11,883 nucleotides of DNA, taken from an uncultured Lachnospiraceae bacterium. GTDB taxonomy: Bacteria > Bacillota > Clostridia > Lachnospirales > Lachnospiraceae. Below are positions 7,055 through 11,883 of the stretch, in pieces. The number at the start of each line of letters is the position of its first letter. Positions within the stretch are counted from its first letter, which is position 1. The notes beneath the pieces were generated by a model. That model ran no database searches, was not told the DNA's origin, and saw only the letters and a list, made by a program, of their open reading frames with translations. Where the stretch lies: positions 1-11,883 of the forward strand of contig CAJUQZ010000135.1 in NCBI GenBank assembly GCA_910588755.1, in the 5' to 3' direction. The position numbers and the translations under genes were made by a program.

Positions 7055-8872
7055 TTAGGAATAGAAATCCTCTATTGCATTCTGTAACTTCTCAACTAAT
7101 TGTTCATCATCCAAAGAATATGAAGAAATATCACACTCCTTTTTCAAAATCTGTAAGAATTGTGCCATCTCATCCTTTTCTACATATCGTAAAACCTTTG
7201 TCTGGTATCCTCCCTCTATGTTATAGATAATCGGACTTGCCACCAGTGCGATAACTTTAGCCGGTGTAATTGATGATAGAAATGATATGGTTCTCTGTAT
7301 ATATCCCATGTCATCTGTAGTGTTTACAACTAATATGTATGCATCTGGGCTTGTTCCCAGAATTAATTCATGTTGTTTTATGGGAATATAACCGATAGAC
7401 TCTACACCATTGGACACTGACTGAGACTGTGAACCGACAATTATGATATCCGGACTGTCTTCTTCAATGCAGTGCATTCTTTCATTCAAATACAACAGAG
7501 CTCTCTCTCCAGAAATACTGACCGTTGAATTGTATCCTATCGGATAAGTTTCCTCAAAACCAAACAACATTGCCGTGGGTTCCGTTCCGACATTTGCAAC
7601 CTTATAACCAACTTCCGATAGTCTTTTACGCAGTTTGAGTTGCAATGTAAACTTGCCTTGTTTGGGGCTGGTTCCAAATATCCCCAATACCGACGTAGAT
7701 AAGCAATAAAGCTTTCCGTAGCGTTCACACGGTACATTCTTGTTAGTGACACACGGACATATGATTCCATTCTCGCCGGTATCAACCTCCTCTTCTCTGG
7801 AAACACCAATATTGTCAAACAAATATACTTGAGTTCCCATGGCACGCGCTTTTTTTATCAGCTGTTGTTTTATGTTACTGTTACTCGCTGCTGTCTGTAA
7901 CATGTTGACATGCCCTATGATCATGGTGTCCACATCATTTAACTTTGATTGCTCGATTGGTTCAACAACCATTTCTTCAAGATATGATTCCAGCGCACAG
8001 CCCGGATATACCATTTGTGATATGCGCTTACCTACATTTCCGCTATACTTCAGATCATATATATGCTTAATTCTAAACGGGAGCATCCCTGCATTTTCAA
8101 TCAAAGACTTTGTTTCCTTGGATACAGGAAAGACAGATGCTTCATTAATAACTAGATCGTTTTTAACGGATTCATATGTCCCTGAATAACATGCTTTTGC
8201 ATGCTCTCGTAAGAAATGTAAAGGGTCTGCCGTGTCATCTGCGGCTTTCATTGCAGCAAGCATGCCCGAAATAATCGGCGCCGCAAAACTTGCCCCCTTT
8301 TGTTCTGAATACTGATCCAGTAATGATGGCAGTTTCTGTGAGTATCCGAAACCTCGAATATTGATGGGTGAATCCTCAATATAAAAATAATCTTTGGGGC
8401 GAAAACAAGAGGCACTGATATCAACACCTATCACACTGTCAAAACAGGCAGGATAACTCAGTCCTCCTTCGTTATCAAAGGCACTTATAACAATAGTCCC
8501 TGATTGCTGCAACTCATCGCACAATGTTTGGAAATACTTGATATTTGAGCAACTCTGTATTCCGGCACTAACATTCAAAATACCACAATGGATATGATCC
8601 CTAATATACTCAAAAGTATGTATTAAAATCTCCTCGTCTGTATCAACATCTTTACTGAATACCTTGAAAATCACAAATTCAGCATCAGGAAGGTATTTAT
8701 TGATAATCCAGCAGACACTTGTTCCATGTCCAATCTCGTCGTAAATATTCTGATCCTGACAAATTCTACCATCATTATCCTTAATAAAGCGATATCCTCC
8801 TCGGATTTTTAATCCTCCGGCGAATGCCGCATGCTCTATATTTACTCCACTGTCAATTATGCCAACTATCAT
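7055..8872 (-). CDS. Cytoplasmic subtilisin-like (S8) protease fused to a DUF1611-like domain
   Basis: This 605-residue two-part protein starts directly with a subtilase domain (residues 1 to about 230). Catalytic Asp7 lies in VGIIDSGV, His49 in IGHGTS, the oxyanion Asn134 in SAFDNEGG and nucleophile Ser195 in GASFAAPI. All four are present, so it should be active. There is no signal peptide or propeptide, pointing to an intracellular processing protease. From about residue 265 to 575 a second domain resembles DUF1611: a P-loop-like GTSPKQGKFTLQ (400-411), VGTEPTAMLFG (428-438), PDIIIVGSQSQS (474-485) and LGTSPDAYILVVN (505-517). The start is ATG 8872, chosen by an AAGGGG site; ATG 8902 lacks one. 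It probably cleaves the precursor leader; the job of the second domain is unknown. Confidence 0.88.
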   Translation of the reverse strand: MIVGIIDSGVNIEHAAFAGGLKIRGGYRFIKDNDGRICQDQNIYDEIGHGTSVCWIINKYLPDAEFVIFKVFSKDVDTDEEILIHTFEYIRDHIHCGILNVSAGIQSCSNIKYFQTLCDELQQSGTIVISAFDNEGGLSYPACFDSVIGVDISASCFRPKDYFYIEDSPINIRGFGYSQKLPSLLDQYSEQKGASFAAPIISGMLAAMKAADDTADPLHFLREHAKACYSGTYESVKNDLVINEASVFPVSKETKSLIENAGMLPFRIKHIYDLKYSGNVGKRISQMVYPGCALESYLEEMVVEPIEQSKLNDVDTMIIGHVNMLQTAASNSNIKQQLIKKARAMGTQVYLFDNIGVSREEEVDTGENGIICPCVTNKNVPCERYGKLYCLSTSVLGIFGTSPKQGKFTLQLKLRKRLSEVGYKVANVGTEPTAMLFGFEETYPIGYNSTVSISGERALLYLNERMHCIEEDSPDIIIVGSQSQSVSNGVESIGYIPIKQHELILGTSPDAYILVVNTTDDMGYIQRTISFLSSITPAKVIALVASPIIYNIEGGYQTKVLRYVEKDEMAQFLQILKKECDISSYSLDDEQLVEKLQNAIEDFYS

Positions 8873-8882
8873 GATAAGTAAT

Positions 8883-8888
8883 CCCCTT
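8883..8888 (-). promoter_or_regulatory. Ribosome binding site that fixes the protease start
   Basis: AAGGGG on the - strand, ten bases before ATG 8872. The upstream in-frame ATGs at 8902 and 8896 have no purine-rich site, and the subtilase domain begins right at ATG 8872. Confidence 0.6.
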
Positions 8889-8894
8889 TTTTTC

Positions 8895-8912
8895 ATTAAC
8901 ATACATGTTAAT
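8895..8912. promoter_or_regulatory. 18-base palindrome, operator-like
   Basis: ATTAACAT (8895-8902), AC, ATGTTAAT (8905-8912) is a perfect inverted repeat. It lies between the candidate -10 (8949-8954) and the protease start (8872), a position suited to a repressor site or a leader stem. Similar half-sites follow at 8914 (ATGTTTAC) and 8965 (ATGTTATT). No regulator gene is present in the window to match it. Confidence 0.5.
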
Positions 8913-8948
8913 AATGTTTACACTTTATGTTCAAAAGCGAAAATGCTT

Positions 8949-8976
8949 ATTATAACAAATTCAAATGTTATTGGAA
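8949..8976 (-). promoter_or_regulatory. Extended -10 promoter for protease, YcaO and ABC genes
   Basis: On the - strand, TGTTATAAT gives a perfect TATAAT (8949-8954) with the extended -10 dinucleotide TG. A weak -35 TTCCAA (8971-8976) lies 16 bases upstream. The expected transcript start is near 8942, about 70 bases before ATG 8872. It would allow transcription of the downstream genes independently of the precursor. Confidence 0.6.
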
Positions 8977-8977
8977 T

Positions 8978-9002
8978 GGGCAGAGCAAATTGCGCTCTGC
9001 CC
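8978..9002 (-). promoter_or_regulatory. GC-rich hairpin after the precursor gene, without T-run
   Basis: GGGCAGAGC (8978-8986) and GCTCTGCCC (8994-9002) form a perfect 9-bp stem with a 7-base loop, about 40 bases after the precursor stop. Neither strand has a T-run after it, so it is not a standard intrinsic terminator. It may act as a partial terminator, or as a 3' stabiliser or processing site for precursor mRNA. Confidence 0.65.
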
Positions 9003-9043
9003 TGCCAGAATACCAGGCGGTTTTGGGTGTTTTCTACGCCTTA

Positions 9044-9133
9044 TTACGCACCTGCGCAGTTGCAGTTGCCACCGTGTGACTCACCATACAGTCTTGCAAC
9101 CTTCTTCATGCAAGGTTTAACGAGCTTCTTCAT
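9044..9133 (-). CDS. RiPP precursor peptide, 29 residues, C-terminal GGNCNCAGA
   Basis: A short peptide with a basic, leader-like N-terminal part (MKKLVKPCMKKVARLYGES) and a glycine/cysteine-rich end HGGNCNCAGA. Cysteines are at positions 8, 24 and 26, and a GlyGly pair at 21-22 precedes NCNCAGA. It is preceded by AAGGAGGT (9141-9148), eight bases before ATG 9133, the best ribosome binding site in the operon. It sits between the acyl-carrier-like gene and the protease, bounded by non-coding DNA on both sides, as RiPP precursors often are. The last residues are the likely core, with the two cysteines as likely YcaO or radical SAM targets. A longer reading from 9226 has no ribosome binding site and runs through the repeat-containing leader, so I reject it. 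The composition resembles short clostridial Cys-rich bacteriocin-like precursors, but family membership is unverified. Confidence 0.78.
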   Translation of the reverse strand: MKKLVKPCMKKVARLYGESHGGNCNCAGA

Positions 9134-9140
9134 TCTATTC

Positions 9141-9148
9141 ACCTCCTT
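9141..9148 (-). promoter_or_regulatory. Strong ribosome binding site of the precursor gene
   Basis: AAGGAGGT is a near-perfect anti-16S match. It fixes the short start at ATG 9133 rather than the frame open from 9226, and suggests high translation of the precursor. Confidence 0.85.
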
Positions 9149-9160
9149 TACATAAATTCT

Positions 9161-9216
9161 TAGTCCTATACTAGGAACTTTATATTTCAAAGAATACTCT
9201 TCAAAGAGAATACTCT
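9161..9216. repeat. Direct and inverted repeats in the precursor leader
   Basis: The 10-base word AGAATACTCT occurs twice, at 9191-9200 and 9207-9216 (16-base period). The second copy lies within a small stem, AGAGA (9205-9209) with TCTCT (9214-9218). Closer to the precursor start is TCCTA (9164-9168), TAC, TAGGA (9172-9176). No convincing -35/-10 pair could be placed in this gap. The elements may be regulator binding sites or leader structure. Confidence 0.4.
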
Positions 9217-9240
9217 CTGAAAACACTATGAGAACTTTGC

Positions 9241-9489
9241 TTATAACAACTTATTCTCAGCACAAAGCGAAATAACAAGTTCACAAAAATCGTTATATGA
9301 TGCAAGCATGATATTCGACAGATACATATCCGGAACTTCTATATCAAATGTGTTTTCCATTGCCACGATAATCGATATCAGCCTAAGAGAATCCAATTCA
9401 AGTGCTGTGTCTTCTTCTCCCGGAAAAACAGTCAATCCGTTCTCTTCCAGCATTTCCTTCATTTTTGTCCGAATCATATCAATGTCCAT
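9241..9489 (-). CDS. Acyl-carrier-like protein of a peptide maturation locus
   Basis: This 82-residue acidic protein has acyl carrier protein features. The central ALELDSLRLISIIVAMENTF contains the DSL motif with Ser34 as the potential phosphopantetheine site, followed by DIEVPD, a usual helix III context. Length equals a normal ACP. The start is ATG 9489, seven bases after GGAGGG (9497-9502). The in-frame TTG five codons earlier overlaps that site and is rejected. It lies 38 bases after the radical SAM gene and 107 bases before the precursor. I recall clostridial peptide-maturation loci that carry an 'acyl carrier-related' protein beside a radical SAM enzyme, and this fits. No ketosynthase, adenylation or phosphopantetheinyl transferase gene is nearby. 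Its role could be carrying an acyl or aminoacyl group onto the peptide, or acting as a scaffold; neither is shown. Confidence 0.82.
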   Translation of the reverse strand: MDIDMIRTKMKEMLEENGLTVFPGEEDTALELDSLRLISIIVAMENTFDIEVPDMYLSNIMLASYNDFCELVISLCAENKLL

Positions 9490-9527
9490 TACAGTACCCT
9501 CCAAAATATTTTATTTTAGATTATTCT

Positions 9528-10856
9528 CTATTCAAAAGATCCCACCACATGATAGTTATGTTTTTCTATCATTCGTTCGATTTGCGGTAAAATTAAATCT
9601 TTATATTCCAAGCATTTCAATGATTTTCTCACCTTCATGCTATAATGACAACGACTGGTGTAGCACAATGGCAAGTATACGCATTCTGCACATTCTCCTG
9701 TTATTTTGTCATGTGTCAGCCACGGTAATTCCTTTGAACTATCCACCCTCATGATTCCATTATCATCTATATATCCGATACAATTGTTTTTTTCATCCCC
9801 CAGACACATAGCACATTTAAACACGCGGCCATCATGATTGAAAACGTACCCATTTTTATAATACGCCTCACATGAGTCTGTACCTGTCATCGTAGAAACA
9901 ATATCTGCTACCGATAATCCTTTAGATTTGGCATATTCAATATATTCTGCACAGACATTGCTTGTCTGCACCAGATTACCCTTGTCATGATGGGCGATTC
10001 GAACTCCTCCCCAGTCTCTGACCCACTGCCATATGATTACAAATCGTTTATCCTCAGCAAATAATTCAGCCATTTTATCAATAAAACCATATATGGTTCC
10101 CTTCTTCATGCTCCCTGAAATATTTATTCTGATTCCAACTTCGAATCTATAGCGGTGCGGTAATTTTTTCATGTCAGACAGATTTTGCATTATTCTGCCA
10201 TATGAATCCTTATTGGTTTTGTGTGGTCTTTGTAAATTATGAGTAGTCTCATCTCCATCCACAGTTATTTGATAATACAATAAGCCATTTGTAAGCAGCT
10301 GTTTAAACAGATCGATATCAATCGTATATCCATTTGTCGTAACAGAAGAAATCATGGCAACCCTATTTATTTTGCACAAATCATGAATCCGGCTTAAAAG
10401 TTTCAGCACTATGCTCGGTTGTAGCAACGGTTCTCCTCCAAACCATCCCAGACTGAGTTCATCATAATAACGCAGATTTCTTTCAAACCACTTAAGTATT
10501 TTTTCTAAAGTTCCTTCTGTCATAATCGCTGCTTTTTCCGGTTGATAACAATATATACATCTGAAATTACAAGCGTCCGTCGGAATTATAGTTACATATA
10601 ACCTTTTCTGCTCATATTTCTTTATATCCATATATGTACTCATTACTTCTATTTCATCAGTCTTTTCATCAACAAAAATCCCCATGGAATAAAGCGCATC
10701 AATATCGTTTTGTCCAAGTCTTGATACTTCTTCCGTATTTATTGTTCCCGGAAATCTGACCAGATTACGTGTTAATGTGTTGAAAACATACACTCTTTGT
10801 TCCATTTCTGAACTGGCAGGTAAATAGTAGTTAAACTTTGATAACTTGTAGTTCAT
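9528..10856 (-). CDS. Radical SAM/SPASM peptide maturase
   Basis: This 442-residue protein has an N-terminal segment of about 85 residues (YYLPASSEMEQRVYVFNTLT), possibly a peptide-recognition region. The radical SAM core follows, with CNFRCIYC (Cys96, 100 and 103) binding the 4Fe-4S cluster and GWFGGEP (137-143) contacting SAM. The C-terminal SPASM region carries Cys329, FKCAMC (348/351), Cys359, CAECVYLPLC (389, 392, 398), Cys403 and Cys415, enough for two auxiliary clusters. Such enzymes make thioether, C-C or other radical crosslinks or epimerise residues in RiPPs. The start ATG 10856 has AGGAGG at 10864-10869 and overlaps the methyltransferase stop by one base (TAATG). The substrate is most likely the 29-residue peptide downstream, whose cysteines suit thioether formation, but the reaction cannot be read from sequence. 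Confidence 0.93.
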   Translation of the reverse strand: MNYKLSKFNYYLPASSEMEQRVYVFNTLTRNLVRFPGTINTEEVSRLGQNDIDALYSMGIFVDEKTDEIEVMSTYMDIKKYEQKRLYVTIIPTDACNFRCIYCYQPEKAAIMTEGTLEKILKWFERNLRYYDELSLGWFGGEPLLQPSIVLKLLSRIHDLCKINRVAMISSVTTNGYTIDIDLFKQLLTNGLLYYQITVDGDETTHNLQRPHKTNKDSYGRIMQNLSDMKKLPHRYRFEVGIRINISGSMKKGTIYGFIDKMAELFAEDKRFVIIWQWVRDWGGVRIAHHDKGNLVQTSNVCAEYIEYAKSKGLSVADIVSTMTGTDSCEAYYKNGYVFNHDGRVFKCAMCLGDEKNNCIGYIDDNGIMRVDSSKELPWLTHDKITGECAECVYLPLCYTSRCHYSMKVRKSLKCLEYKDLILPQIERMIEKHNYHVVGSFE

Positions 10857-11662
10857 TATATTTCCTCCTTAACCGCAGATATGATTGCCTGTTCAAAATA
10901 CAAATATTCATTACTGTTGGTCAGTAATCCATTTAATGAAATTTCATACTCAATTACTTCCTCGGAAGATATGAGCCCAAGTTTTACCAACACATTGTTT
11001 TGAGCACATGCCTCAACTTCTTTTTCCGGCATCTGATAGTATCCTGCTAATTGTTCACGACCTGGATTTATTGTGTCTTTGATGATTTCCTGTACGCTTA
11101 CGGTCATCTTATATTTTTGAAGCAGTATTTCCTTTAGATACTCAATGTTAAACCCCTTCCATCCGGTTAATCGAGTATATCGTTCATATGCTTTTATAAG
11201 CTTGTCGGAATTTTTCAGCAGTTCAGTTCCCTGGGCAGTACTTTTGGTATTTCCATAAATCAGCAGTATTCCATGCGGTTTCAGTATCCGTACCATCTCT
11301 TCAAGGATTCCCTCGGGACTTGCAACAATGTCAAGAATCATCTTTGCTACACAACAGTCAAAATAATTATCCGGAAACGGTAAATGAGATGCATCTGAGT
11401 TAATATACTTTATTATTTCATTTTCCGTAAGTCGTGATGCATACTCTATCGCTGCGGCTGAATTATCCACTCCAAAAATCTCGGCTTCGGGATAACATTC
11501 GCGCACAATTTGCGTTGAACCGCCTGATCCACAGCCTATATCAATTATCCTTGCATTCTTAGGAAGTTGAAGTTCAGCCAGGCTGTTAAATAAGTATTTT
11601 CTATCCAGCATCGTTCGCTCATATAACCGCCTCAGATCCTCCTCATTAGTCTCAGCTTTCAT
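10856..11662 (-). CDS. Class I SAM-dependent methyltransferase
   Basis: This 268-residue cytoplasmic protein shows the Rossmann methyltransferase signatures: motif I IIDIGCGSGGS (39-49), the acidic residue after strand 2 in EIFGVDNS (Asp67 or nearby), NSDASHLPFPD (88-98), FDCCVAKMIL (101-110) and ILKPHGILLIYG (126-137). The remaining 130 residues have no recognised domain and may bind the acceptor. It is the first gene of the visible operon, with a moderate AGAGGG site (11669-11674) before ATG 11662, and is coupled to the radical SAM gene by TAATG. Possible roles are methylation of the peptide (N-terminus, C-terminus or side chain) or of a group carried by the acyl-carrier-like protein. The fold is clear; the acceptor is unknown. 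Confidence 0.9.
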   Translation of the reverse strand: MKAETNEEDLRRLYERTMLDRKYLFNSLAELQLPKNARIIDIGCGSGGSTQIVRECYPEAEIFGVDNSAAAIEYASRLTENEIIKYINSDASHLPFPDNYFDCCVAKMILDIVASPEGILEEMVRILKPHGILLIYGNTKSTAQGTELLKNSDKLIKAYERYTRLTGWKGFNIEYLKEILLQKYKMTVSVQEIIKDTINPGREQLAGYYQMPEKEVEACAQNNVLVKLGLISSEEVIEYEISLNGLLTNSNEYLYFEQAIISAVKEEI

Positions 11663-11883
11663 CTTTTTCCCTCTATCTCATTCATTTTCATCGTACGTGA
11701 TTCATTAGTACAATATCTTTCGGTTCTCAGGTTGCGATGTTTTCTCGCTCCAATCGTTAAATAAAAGAATCTACAAAATTTATATCTTTTTTACAGATTT
11801 CATCTATAAGTTCTTGAATCTTTACAACAATAATCCTGAATTATTCACGGAATAACAGCATTAACTGCTGAAACCCGCATAGT
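11663..11883 (-). other. Upstream region of the operon, no gene called
   Basis: These 221 bases are AT-rich and lie upstream of the first visible operon gene. I find no strong -35/-10 pair; weak candidates exist, such as TATAAA- and TATAGA-like words on the - strand. CGTACG lies within an imperfect inverted repeat around 11689-11700. A 27-codon open stretch on the - strand (11757-11840) encodes a hydrophilic helix-like peptide but has no ATG, GTG or TTG start. It may be a gene remnant or chance. The window ends before any further upstream gene can be seen. Confidence 0.45.

Noticed and set aside
8978..9002. Calling the post-precursor hairpin an intrinsic terminator
   Set aside because: The stem is perfect, but neither strand has a T-run after it. 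It is listed as a regulatory hairpin instead.
9044..9226. Longer 60-residue version of the precursor
   Set aside because: No ribosome binding site at 9226, and the added part runs through the repeats. The strong AAGGAGGT at 9141-9148 serves ATG 9133.
11757..11840. 27-codon open stretch on the - strand upstream of the methyltransferase
   Set aside because: It has no ATG, GTG or TTG start and is cut upstream by a stop. At most it is a remnant, so it is not called.
1..11883. CRISPR array, tRNA or rRNA genes
   Set aside because: No regularly spaced repeat series and no tRNA or rRNA-like segments were seen on either strand.

Overview
The window looks like accessory DNA from a Clostridia gut-type Firmicute, most likely a Lachnospiraceae-like organism. 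Three lines of evidence support this: strong AGGAGG ribosome binding sites, a DUF4313-type gene, and a Tn916/Tn1549-like sigma-factor plus helix-turn-helix pair. The last two are typical of integrative conjugative elements (ICEs) in this group. The genus cannot be fixed from the sequence.

Left end (1-1090): an ICE-like module. A DUF4313-like gene on the + strand converges on a translationally coupled sigma-region-4 gene and small HTH gene on the - strand. A 13-bp-stem bidirectional terminator separates them. From 1075 to 1565 there is no convincing gene. This stretch holds a hairpin just upstream of the sigma gene's ribosome binding site and, at its right end, the terminator of the large operon that follows.

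Centre and right (1566-11662): eight genes, all on the - strand, form a ribosomally synthesised peptide (RiPP) locus. In transcription order they are: class I SAM methyltransferase; radical SAM/SPASM maturase; acyl-carrier-like protein with an intact DSL serine; a 29-residue precursor peptide ending GGNCNCAGA; a cytoplasmic subtilisin-like protease fused to a DUF1611-like nucleotide-binding domain; a YcaO enzyme of the E. coli YcaO type with an added C-terminal cysteine cluster; and two half-size ABC exporters that probably form a heterodimer. The methyltransferase and radical SAM genes overlap (TAATG), and the two ABC genes overlap by 11 bases. A GC-rich hairpin without a T-run, a good extended -10 promoter and an 18-base palindrome lie between the precursor and the protease gene. 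This suggests that precursor and downstream genes are transcribed at different levels.

Inferred working order: the precursor is made, modified by the radical SAM and YcaO enzymes and perhaps methylated, trimmed by the intracellular subtilase, and exported by the ABC pair, which has no peptidase domain. No E1-like/ThiF cyclodehydratase partner, TfuA partner, flavin dehydrogenase, immunity gene or dedicated regulator is visible. The combination of YcaO, radical SAM/SPASM, acyl-carrier-like protein and subtilase-DUF1611 around a very short NCNC peptide is the most unusual content here. Single parts resemble known clostridial 'peptide maturation' families, but I could not check whether the whole set has been described.

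Base composition appears to change along the operon: the ABC genes are visibly GC-richer than the enzyme genes upstream of them. This hints at a composite origin.
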